The notes beneath the pieces were generated by a model. The model was not told the origin of the DNA. It worked only from the letters and a program-made list of their open reading frames with translations, and did not search any database. DNA of 64,000 bases, from positions 19,840,547-19,904,546 of the forward strand of contig CM026556.1 in assembly GCA_015143295.1 (NCBI GenBank). The letters are read 5' to 3'. A program made the translations under genes and the position numbers. This document shows positions 23,246 to 35,054 of this stretch, piece by piece. Each line of letters starts with the position of its first letter. The first letter of the stretch is position 1. The stretch comes from Tetracentron sinense. Lineage: Eukaryota > Streptophyta > Magnoliopsida > Trochodendrales > Trochodendraceae.

Positions 23246-24559
23246 ATGAGGCAGGCCACACGGGGTCGCGGACCATACACTAGAGCTTCATCTTCTTCTC
23301 GAGATGAGGGTAAGCAGCCGGACCTCTCTCAGGTTCTCGGCTCTATTGCAGAGACTTTAGCCTTACTGGCGGCTAGGCAGGCTACTCCATCGTTTGCATC
23401 GCCTACTCCACCGCCTGCAGCACCAGCACATCGTACCGCTGGGGTTGAGGCATTTCGGAGACTGAGGCCTCCACCATTCCATGGGAGTGTGGACCCTCTT
23501 GCCACGGAGGCTTGGATCCTCCAGTTGGAGAAGATCTTTGCGGTCCTCTCGCCTTCAGAGGAGGATAGAGTAGCATGGGCAGTTTTTATGCTTGAGGGTG
23601 AGGCACACCATTGGTGGTTGTCCGCCTTGAGGACTCGAGAGTTGACTATGCAAGGTCAACCTTGGACTTGGGATGAGTTCAAGGATACTTTCTACAAGAA
23701 GTACTTTCCTATCGGAGCACGGGAAAAGAAAGAGAGAGAATTCATCAACCTTGAGCAAGGTTCGATGTCAGTAGCACAATATGAGATCAAGTTCTCAGAG
23801 TTGTCACGCTTCGCGACTCACATGGTGGCTACGAAGGCGATGAAGGTGAGGAGATTTGAGCAAGGGCTCAAGGATGTTATCATGGAGAAGGTCTTGGTTT
23901 TCAGACATACTACCTACCCTGAAGTAGTAGACAAGGCCATATTGGTCGAGGCGAATTCCGAGGCTGTGTCCAAGAAGAGGGAGTTGGCGAGAGGCCAATC
24001 CAGCAGTTCGGCACCTCCGGAGAGGTGGGCTCGTACCGGCCCTTATCAGTATGCGTGGCCAGCACCACCGATGAGGCCATCTTATGCGCCTCCAGCTCCA
24101 CGGTAGTATGTGCCTCAAGCACCGCGGCCTCAGGCTCTTCTGGCTCCATGGCCTGTTGCACCTCCGGTAGCGAGGTATGCTCCACCTCTGGCCCCTCTGA
24201 CTTACACGTATGAGGCTTGCACTTTTTGTGGCAAGAGGCACCCGGCAGGAGATTGCCGAAGGGCATCGGGTGGATGTTTCCATTGCGGTCACCAAGGCCA
24301 CGTCATCAGGGATTGCCCTGATGTGCCTAAAACTGCTTTCCGGACTCGGTACGGACACTACGAGTTCTTGGTGATGCCATTTGGTCTCACGAATATGCCG
24401 GCAGCCTTGATGGATTTGATGAACCGGGTGTTCTGGCCAAATCTTGATCGATGCGTGATCATGTTTATCGATGACATACTAATATATTCCCAGACACGGG
24501 AAGATCACGTACGAGACCTTCGCCTTGCTTTGGAAATGCTGAGAGAGCACAAGCTGTAA
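23246..24559 (+). pseudogene. Tekay gag fused in frame to RT fragment by internal deletion
   Basis: The start is taken at ATG 23246, matching the gag start of the young element. The gag capsid domain is clear (FHGSVDPLATEAWI, FKDTFYKKYFP). A CAG-to-TAG stop lies at 24104-24106. After it the same frame runs through a zinc knuckle ([14 protein letters not shown]) and then jumps directly to RT at [15 protein letters not shown], with catalytic FIDDILIY. Against the young element, the gag end, protease and the N-terminal half of RT are missing, yet the frame is kept. A second stop (TAA, 24557) ends this segment. Confidence 0.85.
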
Positions 24560-26793
24560 GCCAAACTCAGTAAGTGTGGATTTTGGTTGGAAGAGGTGGC
24601 ATTCATAGGCCACGTTGTTTCTGCGGAAGGTATCTCGGTAGATCCGAAGAAGATCGAGGCGGTTATGAGTTGGGAAAGGCCCAAGAGTGTCACAGAGATA
24701 CGTAGTTTCCTTAGGTTGGCAGGCTACTACAGGAGATTTGTAGAGGGTTTCTCCAGCCTTGCAGCGCCACTTACTTACCTAACAAGGAAGAACGCGAAGT
24801 TCGTATGGAGCGATAAGTGTGAGATCAGTTTCACGGAACTGAAGAAGAGGTTTACTACAGCCCCCATCCTACCTGTGCCATCCGAACATGGTGGGTATGA
24901 GGTGTACAGTGATGCCTCGCACGTTGGACTTGGGTGTGTGCTCATGCAACACAAGAAGGTTATTGCCTATGCATCGAGGCAATTGAAGGAGTACAAAAAA
25001 AATTACCCCACGCATGACTTAGAACTTGCCGCAATCGTGTTTGTACTTAGGATTTGGCGGCATTACCTTTACGGGGTAGAATTCTATGTGTTTACGGATC
25101 ACAAGAGCCTCAAGTATCTCTTTTCCCAAAATGAGCTAAATCTACGACAATGGCATTAGATGGAATTTCTAAAAGACTACGAGGGCACCATCCAATACCA
25201 CCTAGGCAAAGCAAACGTTGTAGCAGACGCTTTGAGTAGAAGACCTCTGGGTCTGTTGGCACACATGTTGGTGCGGGAATGGAAACTATTGGAAGATTTG
25301 GCAAGTCTGGACATTAGTTTGAATGATTCGATCCACAATCCTATCTTGGCAAATGTCACGGTTCGGCCGTACATTATAGATTTGATCCAAGAATATCAAG
25401 TCACGGATACTGACTTATTGGCTTTCCGGGACAAGGAGGTTGCCAAGGGTAGTGAAGACTTCTCTCTCACTAGCCGTGGTGCTATTACATTCAAAGGAAG
25501 GTTGTGTGTCCCAGCCAATGCAAATCTTCAGAGGGAGATTATGGATGAAGCCCATCGATCAAAATATAATGTGCATCCTGGGGGTACAAAGATGTACCAG
25601 AACCTCAAGAGTCACTTGGCGGAATATGAAGAGGGATGTTGTGGAGTATGTGGCATGGTGCTTGGTGTGCCAACAGGTGAAGGCAGAGCATTTAAGACCG
25701 ACGGGTCTATTACAGTCTCTCCCGATTCCCGAGTAGAAATGGGAGCACATATCCATGGACTTCATTATTGGATTGCCAAAGACGGCAAGAAACTGTGATG
25801 CGATATGGGTTGTGGTGGATCGGTTAACAAAGTCCGCACACTTCTTACCCTACCGGACTACTTTCAACTTGAGCCAGTTAGCCGCACTGTATATCAAGGA
25901 GATCGTTCGGTTACACGGGGTGCCAGTTAGTATTGTGTCAGATCGGGATCCAAGGTTCACATCAAGATTTTGGAAAATTTTTCAAGAAGCCATGGGTTCC
26001 CGACTCGATTTCAGCACCGCTTTTCATCCATAGACAGATGGACAAACCGAGAGGGTAAACCAAGTCATAGAAGACATACTTCGGGCGTGTATGTTGGATT
26101 TCAAGGGCAGTTAGGAAGAACACTTGCCTTTGGTTGAATTCTCCTATAACAATAGCTACCAGGCAAGCATCCAAATGGCACCATTTGAGGCCTTGTATGG
26201 GCGAAGCTGCAGGTCTCCTCTCTACTAGGATGAGGTAGGAGAGAGAAAAATACTTGGTCGGAGTTAATCGAGCAAACTGCGGGTATAGTCAAGATCATCC
26301 GAGATAGGTTGAAAGCTGCCCAAGATCGTCAGAAAAGCTATGCTGACACTCGCCGAAGGGACTTGGAATTCCAAGTAGGGGATCAAGTTTTTGTGAAGGT
26401 ATCTCCTAGCAAGGGGATTATGAGATTTGGCAAGAGAGGCAAGCTTAGTCCTCGGTATGTTGGGCTGTTTGAGATTATCACACAAGTTGGTGAAGTCGCT
26501 TACCGAGTAGCTCTTCCACCTCACACGGCTGCGGTTCACAATTTTTTCCGCGTGTCTATGCTTCGAAGTACATTGCGGACCCTTCGCATGTCATAAACTT
26601 AGAACCGTTAGAAATCCGAGAGGATCTCACTCTAGTCAAAAGAATGGTTCACATATTGGATCGAAGAGATAAAGTCCTTCGCAACAAGACTATTCCATTA
26701 GTGCTCGTTCAGTGGCAACATCATGCTCAGGAAGAGGCCACATGGGAACATGAAGCCGAAGTCAAAGCGAAATACCTGGAGTTATTTGAATAG
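24560..26793 (+). pseudogene. Tekay RT end, RNase H, integrase and chromodomain, decayed
   Basis: In order: RT end ([11 protein letters not shown]), RNase H ([36 protein letters not shown]), the integrase zinc part, a 5-nt deletion near 25617 that shifts the frame, integrase core ([23 protein letters not shown]), GPY/F-like region and a chromodomain end closing at 26791-26793. In-frame stops are at 25157, 26032 and about 26113, mostly explained by C-to-T or G-to-A changes against the young copy. Not functional. Confidence 0.85.
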
Positions 26794-26872
26794 GCTTTTG
26801 TTTATACTATGTAATGATGTTTTGGGACTTGTAATGCATGTGTCGTCAGAATTTCGAGGGCGAAATTTTTAT

Positions 26873-26884
26873 AAGGGGGGAGGA
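26873..26884 (+). other. Polypurine tract of old Tekay element
   Basis: AAGGGGGGAGGA lies directly before the 3' LTR start TGTAGAGCCCC. Confidence 0.85.
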
Positions 26885-29301
26885 TGTAGAGCCCCAGAAC
26901 TTTTGCTATGTATTGGAACTCGTGCCAAGGCATTTTTGCCTTTGTAATCCTCCTATTTCTATGAAATGAGAAAATTTAAAGAACTCTAAGTGTTAAGAAG
27001 TAGTATTCCTAAGTCGAATATATCGAAAACCCGAGTTACTGAAACCCATTTGCGGATCAGTCGACTTCAGGGGCAATTTAGTCAATAAATAAAAAAGAAA
27101 TTGGAAATTCTAACACTAGGAATGTTCTCCTTTGAAAGACGAATCCAACTCAAGTTGAATCGTCAAAATTGGGAAACCGAGTCAAAAGTTATGGTCGAAT
27201 TACCAAAGTAGGGGGAAAACTGGGATAAAACAACAAGATCTGGAAGGTGCGATCGATCGCAAGTTTGGTGCGATCGATCGCATGCAGGCGAATTGGGTCC
27301 CAAACTCTCGGGGTCATATGCGATAGATGGACTCCTCAGGCGTGATAGATCACAGGGTTTTGCGATCGATCGCAAGAATGTGCGATCGATCGCATACAGG
27401 GGAAATCAGACCAATATGTTTGGGTTCATGTGCGATAGATCGCATCCAGGTGCGATCAATCGCAAGGACCTACGAATCGATCGCAGATAAGTATGCGATC
27501 GATCGCATGCGGTAGCAGATTCCGAAATTGAGGGTTTTAACCCTTGATCTACTTGAGGGTTTTCATTTTGGGGCATTTCTAACCTAGAGGAGAGAAAGAG
27601 GGAAGAGAAAGGGGAAGAGCATTTTGAAGAAATCCTCCAAGGAACTTGGATTGAGAGATCAAAGGGAGTTCAAGCTTGGGAGATTTGCAAGCAAGATCCT
27701 CCCCAAAGCATCACGAGTTCTCCATACCCAAGAGGGGTTCTCCTTCAAGGTTGGGACTCCAAGTCAAGGGTGTTCTTCAACCCCAAATCAAGGTCGGTAC
27801 CCTACATTTCCCTCCTAGTTTATAGTCTCTTTATTTTATGTTTTTCCCTAAATTTCTAAGCAAGATAATGTGGGGATGAATGGATGGTGGTGTGGATGTG
27901 GATGGGTGATAGATGCCATGTGTTTGTTGTAATGAATGAAATGGGGAGGGCATTGTACCAATAATGAATACACATGTGTGTTGTGATCGTTAACCCAGCT
28001 AGAAATTCAAGATTTAGGATTAACTATAATGCACATACCACGTGTTTGATGAAATGCCAATGTGAAGGAAATGAGTTGTAAATCAAGAAAAGCATGCTTA
28101 GAAGCTTACAAAAATTGCCAAGGTTTATGATAGTGTGATATGTTGCTTTCCCTGAATTGGTATGAATATTGATTTGCTCAAATTATTGATGTTCTATGTA
28201 TTGCGAAATCCCAAAATTGTCATATTTAATTTCAAATGAAAGTATGCACACGATTCCACGAGCACGGCATGCATGACATGTTTTACCGACGGTTTGCAAG
28301 AGTAAGGATGTTAGGGGTGGGACATATCTTACGATATGTTTTACCTTGCTTTGGACAAGAGGACAAGAACAAGCATTTCTTAGGAGGGAGTTTACACTTC
28401 CCTCCCTTCCATGAGGGGTCACCCCTCACTCACAAGTGCATTGCATTAAAGAAGGGTCTCCCTTCCCTCTCAAGGCATATCACGAAAGAAGGGTCTCCCT
28501 TCCCTCTCAAGGCATCTCACAAGCGCATCTCACAAGTACATGAGCATGTTAAACTCCCAAGCAAGCACGCATGACAAGCATGGTACACGCATGACACACA
28601 TGATACAAGCATGACACGCATGACACGATAGGACACGACAAAACAAGACACATGACAAGACGAGTTTTAAAGCACGAAGCGAGGATTTTAAGTCAAGTCA
28701 AGTGCACGATGTTTTCAAGAGATTTATCGGTTTTTATGAAATGCAAGCATGAATATAAACTGTTTTACTTTCTTGTTATGATATGAATCGCTTCTTGTCT
28801 TATATTGTATTTGTTATGCTATGGCTGTTGGTTAGTGTTTGGTACCCGCTGAGTATTCCATACTCAGCCGTACTTCTTATGTCGGCAGGTGATAGCGGAG
28901 CGGCTGCTCCTTTTGATTTATGTGCTCCGAGCCCTTAGGGGGAGGAGTATGTCGAGGAACCTGTGGAGGAACCTCCGGTAGAGGGTTATTATTAGAGGTG
29001 GTAGATTCTAAGTGAATAGCTATGGGTGAGTTGAGAGAGTTGTATTCATGTATTTTGGCGGGCCTGTCCGCACTTTCTTGCGTGTATCTTTTTGTATAAA
29101 CTTGGATCACATATATATATATATACATAGAGGTTTGGTTAAGTCTTGCGCTGTGCTATGTTAGAGTATGTTTCCACTATTATGTCCTCTATTGTATATG
29201 CTCCAGGTCTTTTGCAGGTTATTTTTGTCAAGCAAGTCATGCAAGTTATGATGAGTCGTCCAAGATTCACTCTAACTCAGGGTGGGTTTTGAGTCGCGAC
29301 A
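26885..29301 (+). mobile_element. 3' LTR of old Tekay element
   Basis: 2417 bp, TG...CA (TGTAGAGCCCCAG to GAGTCGCGACA). It contains TGCGATCGATCGCA palindromes at 27248-27508 and purine-rich and CATGACACG-type stretches. The next base begins Tat LTR sequence. Confidence 0.9.
27248..27508. repeat. Cluster of TGCGATCGATCGCA palindromes (3' LTR copy)
   Basis: At least four perfect copies (for example 27248-27261 and 27495-27508) and several one- or two-base variants, 363-623 bp from the LTR start, in register with the cluster in the 5' LTR. Confidence 0.9.
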
Positions 29302-30445
29302 TTTTAACCATGGTTAACGCAATGGCATGAACCTGGAAGGACTAGGTGAGGCTCAGGGAAGTCTGGGGAGTCTAGTCCAGGCCTTGGAAATGGACCAGGG
29401 CCTACCTACAAGAGGTCATAGCTGCTGAAACAAGGAGTGCCAAGAATGGCGGTACTGAGTTTACCGTCATTCCTGGATCTATCCAGAACTGGGTTTGTGC
29501 CCTTAGGAGCTGTGCACTTGTGGTCTCAGGGGTTCCCTCATGGAGTGAGGGTCCCCCAGAAGGTATGAGGCTGGCCTGAGTGGTTTAGCGAGATGGTTAT
29601 ATCCGTAGGGGTTCCCCTTACCTATGAATAAGGTAAGGGATGACCCTGTTTTGGGGTTTTAAACAGCAAGATAGCAACAAGAATAAAGGAAAATTCACCT
29701 AGAAGTGACCAGGGGCTCACAGTGACTGAAAACAATAGAATAAAGGAGGGGGCAAGGCCCTACCCTGCTACTCTGCTCCTTACCGAGATAAAGGAGGCTG
29801 TTGTCAGTGGTGGTGTGGGGGTCGAGTAGAAGTCTTGACAAGGCAGTGGAGTGTGCAGGGTGGAGTGCAGAGCCAGCAAACTGAAGATGCAGGTAATGGC
29901 GGTAGATCATCCACCGCCATTACCATAACAGGCAAAGGAATGAATGGATGTAGATGATCTACCGCCAATATTTGATTTCTCTTCACAGGGCTTGGCCCAT
30001 GCACGCATATGGTATGGGGGTTGGTCTTTTGAATTTTTGGGCCCCATGGGCCCAAGCCGAGGTTTTAGGCCCTAGGGGCCTTGGACTTCGGTTTAAACCC
30101 TAGGGACTCTAGGGCAAGGCAAGGGCTTCAAGATCTAAGGGTTTAGGCTAAGGTTTCACTAGAGTTAGGTCCTAGGGCTTAACTAGGGTTTGTCCTAGGG
30201 TTTAACTAAGGTTGACTAGAGTTAGATCATATGGTTGACTAGAGGTTTACCTAGGGTTAGGGTCTGGTTCTAGGGTTACCTAGGGTTTGACTTAGGGTTA
30301 GACCTAAGACTAGCTAGAAGTTTACCTAGGGTTAGGGTTTGGTTCTAGGGTTATGTCCTAGGGTTGAGGGGACTCGGCTGGGGATAACTATGATTAAAAG
30401 ACCTTAACCATGGTTAGACAAGGGTGTAAAAATTAGGTGCTTACA
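29302..30445 (-). mobile_element. 5' LTR remnant of the minus-strand Tat element
   Basis: On the minus strand it starts TGTAAGCACCTAATTTTTAC at 30445 and matches 6298-7612 of the 3' LTR with indels. It is cut at 29301 by the old Tekay LTR. Degenerate CCTAGGG repeats are at 30064-30365, hairpins at 29444-29472 and 29892-29924. Outside 30445 the sequence changes to another LTR. Confidence 0.8.
29892..29924. repeat. Perfect 12-bp-arm hairpin
   Basis: GGTAATGGCGGT and ACCGCCATTACC are perfect reverse complements around a 9-nt loop. It is the best member of the GGCGGTA family. A related partial copy (TAGATGATCTACCGCC) follows at about 29950-29967. Confidence 0.9.
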
Positions 30446-30825
30446 TCTATATTTAAGCCAAGAAAAGAAAAGTAATTGATTATGAACCAAGTGTATTGTC
30501 ATGTGTATTTGTATGTGATGGTTTTAAATGAAAAGAGCAAAGCATGTGCCACATGTAATTGTTTCCATTTGTAGAATCCCGGAACTCAGTTTCTTATTCG
30601 GTGAATAGTGTCAGTGAATAGTGATTTTGGCCTAAAGGCCTTCTATGTTTTTTGGTGGGTGATGATTAAATAAAAGAATTTGAAATCAAAATTTGATGTG
30701 TTTGTATGGGGTGTTAAAGTCAATGTAAAAGAGTGGAAGCACTCTAGGTGAGTTAAGGAAAGAATGGAAACACTTTAAGTGCGAAAAATGGGAAAAACAA
30801 GAAAAATTACCAAGTTTTGGTGAAG

Positions 30826-30925
30826 GCCGATCGACCATCCCTCTAGGTCGGTCGACCGACTGTGAGAAAATATGACCCAAAAGGGTCACAGTGGGTTCCG
30901 ATCCAAGGCCGGTCGACCGACTGTC
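30826..30925. repeat. GTCGGTCGACCGAC palindromes in solo LTR
   Basis: A perfect 14-bp palindrome at 30847-30860, a shorter one (CGGTCGACCG) at 30910-30919, and an imperfect GGCCGATCGACC at about 30826, 256-350 bp from the LTR start. Confidence 0.85.
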
Positions 30926-33342
30926 AAGAAAAAGCCCAAAATAAGTTAAACAGTAGGGTGTTTGACCTGGCCGGTACTCCAATTTTACCCAGTTGGTCCT
31001 TTTACACCATATACCCAATTTCGTGGGTTAGGGTTTCATAAACTCTCAAGGCATAATTTTGAAAGAAATTGAGAGTTTAGAGAAGGAGAAAGGAGAGAAG
31101 CTAGGGTTTCTCTTGGGTGATCAAGGTGGAACTTGGGTTTCCTTCTTCAAGCTTAGATCCTTCCTTGGAGCTTGGATCTCACATTCTCAACCCTTCTCAA
31201 GCCTTTTCCTCCAATTCTAAAGATACTTACCTTCTACTAGCTAACTTTGTTATGATACAAATATTGAAAAAGATGATTAAAGTATGATTTTGAATAGAAA
31301 TTGTAAGTACACCCTTCTAGTTAGCTTAGTGATAACCTAGATCCTAGAACTAGATTGTTATAGCATGTGTGTTTGGCTTGAATGTTTTCTATTCTTAAAT
31401 CAACCATGTGTATATGATACAAATATTAAAAAAGATGATTAAAGTATGATTTTGAATAGAAATTGTAAGTAGACCCTTCTAGTTAGCTTAGTGATAACCT
31501 AGATCTTAAAACTAGATTGTTATAGCATGTGTGTTTGAATTTGGGCTTGAATGTTTTCTATTCTGAAATCAACCATGTGTATTTAAAATGTACGAATTAA
31601 TTAGTATGATATGGATGTATTGGGCTAAGTAACCACAAATTTTGGAATGTATGTATGTGATTGAGGCCTATGAAAGTGAAAGTGTGATTTAAGGTTTTTC
31701 CCATAAATGTCTAATTGCTATAACACCTATATATGTTTCCTTCAAGTTCTCCCATGTCTCTAGGAATATTTAAATGCTCACATGTTAATTCTTTAAGTAT
31801 TACCATGGCATTATGATGTTCACAAATCACTATGCACATGCATGAATCGAGTTTTCTAAATATAAGTATATGAAGGCAAACCAAGACAAGACACGTGATT
31901 TACGAGACACATGATAAAGCCAAACTTTGGGTTGGTCAAAGATAAGACATATCCTAAGATATGTCATATCCGGCTTCAAAAAAACAAGACAAGCAAATAT
32001 GATAATACCGACGTTGGCCGGTCAAGGATATTAGTGTGTCTTATTCCATTTCAATGAAGGGTATTTACACACCCAGCTTCAAGTTGCTTCAAGTATTTAC
32101 ACACCCGGCTTTCAAGTCATTTCAAGGGCACTACTATCCGGCTTCAAGAACGAGACAAGTATAACAAGACAAGCATGATAACACAAGACAAGTATGATTC
32201 AAACAAGAACAAGATAAGACAAGCATGATTTCTCACGAGACAAAAATTAGATTTTTAAGCACGATAAGAAAGTTTTGAAAATACGCAAAGATAATTTCAA
32301 GTACAAACTATAAATTATGCACACATGATTTACATGAGGTTTTACGCTTGAGTTTTCATGCATGCTCATGAATGCATTGTTTAAATTTCCTATATGCCAA
32401 AAATTATATTATATCACTGTTAGCTAGTAGTTGTACTCACTGAGTGTTTCAATACTCAGTCGTACATTTTGATGTCGACAAGTATACCGTTTGATATTTG
32501 TGCTCTTGGTCTTTGGGTCGAGGAGGATTATGGTGAGGAGGAGCCTACAATACCACCTCAAGTGGAGGCAAGAGACTTAGTGTCGCGACCCAAAACCCAC
32601 CCTAGGAGTTAGAGTGAATCTTGGACGACTCAATCATGACTTACATGACTTGCTTGACAAACCAACCTGCAAAAACCCACAGAGCATATACAATAGAGGA
32701 CATTATAGCGGAAACATAACTATAAAACACAGCGGAAGTCTAACAAACCTCTAAGTATATACATATGGTCCAAGTTTATACAAAAAGTAACCAGAAGGAA
32801 GTGCGGACAGACCCGCCAAAATACATGGATATAATCTCTCATCTCACCCACAGCTAATCCACTCAGAATCTACAACCACCTAATGGTAACCCTCTACTGG
32901 AGGTTCCTCAAAAGGCTCCTCGACGTACTCCTCCTCCACCCATGGACTCGGAGCACAGATATCAAATAGAGCAGCTGCTCCGCCGTCACCTGCCGACATA
33001 AGAAGTACGGCTGAGCATGGAATACTCAGCGGGTACTAAGCACTAACCAACAGTCATAGCATACAGATAGCATGCATAAAGGAAGAAGCAAGTTGCATAT
33101 ATAGAACATGAACAATTTATATCATACAAGGAAGCAAAACAATTTATAATCATGCTTGTATTTCGTAGAAAGCCGATGAAACCTCTTGAAAACATCGTGC
33201 ACTTGACTTGACTTGAAAATACCATTTCCGTGCTTGAAACTTGTTATGTTGTCTTATCTTGTCATATCATGCGTGTCATGTCATGTCATGCGTGTCATGC
33301 GAGTATCATGCTTGCTTGTTCATAATTGAAACATGTTCACAT

Positions 33343-33550
33343 GCCTAGTTGCCGTTCATAGTCTGTCACAACTAGTACCCTATATGCAGATGGGTATGCC
33401 TAGTTGCCGTTCATAGCCCGTCGCAACTAGCATCCATGCAGAATGTGAATGCCGAGTTGCCGTTCATAGCCCGTCACAACTAGCATCCATGCGGAATGTG
33501 AATGCCTAGTTGCCGTTCATAGCCCGTCGCAACTAGCATCCATGCAGAAT
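33343..33550 (-). repeat. 53-bp tandem repeat in young Tekay LTR (four units)
   Basis: GCCTAGTTGCCGTTCATAG-type starts at about 33343, 33398, 33451 and 33504. The same array is at 40899-41106 in the other LTR. Confidence 0.9.
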
Positions 33551-34558
33551 GTGTGATGCTATGTTATGCGTGTCATGCCATGCTATGCTATGCGTGTCAT
33601 GCGATGCTATGCATGTCATGCGAGGGGATGGGAGACCTTTCCCTATGCAATGCATGATTGTCTTGCCCTTGTCAGAAGCGGAGTGAAACATATCTTAGGA
33701 TATGCCCCACCTCTATGTCCCATACTCAAAACATCGGTAAATCACGTCATTTCATGCGTGCTCGTGAGATCGTGTGCATACTTGCATTTGGAATTAAATA
33801 TGACAATTTGGAGTGATTCACAAGGCATAGCATATGACAATTTAAGTAATTAATAATCTACACATTTTAAGAAATGTAAGAAACACACTATCATGAACCC
33901 TAACAAATTTCAAGAGCAATTAAACATGGGTTCCCTTAATTTATCATTCATTTTGTTCACCTTGGCATTTCATCAAACATGGGGTGTGTTCATTATTCAC
34001 TTAAACCTAGATCATGCTTTTCTATGTGGGTTATGCTCACATCACACTTGTATGTTCATTATTAGTACAATGCCCTTTCCCATTCGTTCATTACATCATC
34101 CACACGGCATCCATTCGCCAACATCCATCTCCATTCACCATTCATACCACCAATCTCATAACACATATATATGTGAAGGAAAACAAGAAGAAACAAAGGG
34201 AAAGAGAAGCTATAACTAGGAGGGTAGTAAGAAGTACCGACCTTGAAAAGATGAGGAAGAAACCCCTCTTCCAAACGACCGTGAGTTGCTGCCCTAGCTT
34301 GGAACACGAGCTCCACCCGAGCTTGAGCCGAGATCTTGAAGGAAAACGTGCTTGAGGATGATCTAGGGTCTCAAACCCCTTTGATTCCTCTTCAAAATGG
34401 AAACCCTAGATTTAGGAACCCTTTCTCCTCTCTTCTAATCTCCCAAATCTTCTAAGGGTTGAGAATGAGCCCTAAAGGCTCGGGCAATCCTATATAAGAA
34501 AGGGTATAACACCCGAATGCCGAAAATGCCCTTAGTGAAAATTCTGTAAAACGCGAGG

Positions 34559-34741
34559 GCCGAGCGATCGGTGTTAATGACCGATCGATCGGTTGCCTAC
34601 CGATCGATCGGTTTCATAACCGAGCGATCGGTTAAAATTTCACTCTCTGGAAAATTTCTCCATACAAAAATCTTGACCAGTCGATAGCCTCCGAGCGATC
34701 GGTTTTGGACCGATCGATCGCTCCATGGACCGAGCGATCGG
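34559..34741. repeat. ACCGATCGATCGGT palindrome cluster (3' LTR)
   Basis: Seven units of CCGAKCGATCGGT type. The two perfect palindromes (ACCGATCGATCGGT) lie at about 34580 and 34599; CCGAGCGATCGGT forms are at about 34560, 34620, 34691 and 34729, and one ACCGATCGATCGCT at 34709. They sit 210-395 bp from the LTR start and just upstream of the TATA-like box on the minus strand. Confidence 0.9.
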
Positions 34742-34952
34742 TGGTCTGCAGGTCCAAACTGTTTTGGCCATAACTTTTGACTCGTTCGTCCGATTTTGAC
34801 GATTCAACTTGCGTTGGGTTCGTACTTCGAAAACGAACATTTCTGACGTTTCAGAATTTCCAATTTCTTCCTTATTTATTAATTGCATTACTTTAAAGGG
34901 AAAATGGCTACGAAGGGTCATGCATAAATGTGAAAAGGTCCGGGGCCTTACA

Positions 34953-34965
34953 TCCTTCCCCCCTT
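34953..34965 (-). other. Polypurine tract of young Tekay element
   Basis: On the minus strand AAGGGGGGAAGGA directly precedes the 3' LTR. Confidence 0.9.
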
Positions 34966-35054
34966 ACAAAAATTTCGTCCTCGAAATTTGGATGAGGCAT
35001 GCATTACAGAATCAAATAATATTACAAGCTACATATACAAAACCTATACAAAAT

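Larger units (their letters stand above)
20569..29301 (+). mobile_element. Old plus-strand Tekay (chromovirus) Ty3/gypsy element
   Basis: LTRs at about 20569-22888 and 26885-29301 are highly similar but differ by point changes and indels. A tRNA-iMet-type primer site follows the first LTR (22893-22904), and a purine tract precedes the second (26873-26884). Inside are gag, a pol with a large deletion, and a chromodomain end. The first LTR lacks about 50 bp found at the start of the second. The left flank (Tat leader) and right flank (Tat LTR) do not give a target duplication, so a deletion has probably removed the original left junction. Confidence 0.85.
5036..30445 (-). mobile_element. Minus-strand Tat-lineage Ty3/gypsy retrotransposon, nested and decayed
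   Basis: On the minus strand the order is: 5' LTR remnant (30445-29302), interruption by a Tekay element (29301-20569), leader and coiled-coil frame (20568-19742), gag (19823-17882), protease (about 17257-16958), RT (about 15640-14816), RNase H (14815-14444), a second RNase H (14443-13640), integrase (about 13640-10374, split by a solo LTR), a repeat-rich 3' region (10373-7613), then the 3' LTR (7612-~5036). Paired RNase H domains, RT motif YVDDMIVKS and a long tandem-repeat 3' region are typical of the Tat/Ogre group. Part of the 5' LTR, the primer site and part of the leader are missing where the Tekay element sits. All genes carry stops. Confidence 0.8.
32581..34952 (-). mobile_element. 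3' LTR of young Tekay element
   Basis: On the minus strand it runs TGTAAGGCCCCGG to GGGTCGCGACA. It contains the palindrome cluster (34559-34741), a TATA-like CTTATATAG at 34490-34498 and 53-bp tandem repeats (33343-33550). Confidence 0.95.

Noticed and set aside
33343-33550. CRISPR-like array (four spaced repeats)
   Set aside because: It is a 53-bp head-to-tail minisatellite inside a plant LTR, with no separate spacers; the same array is in the other LTR.
33566-34355. Frames of 95, 108 and 113 codons in the Tekay LTR
   Set aside because: They repeat exactly in the second LTR and overlap in different frames and strands; no domain is recognisable.
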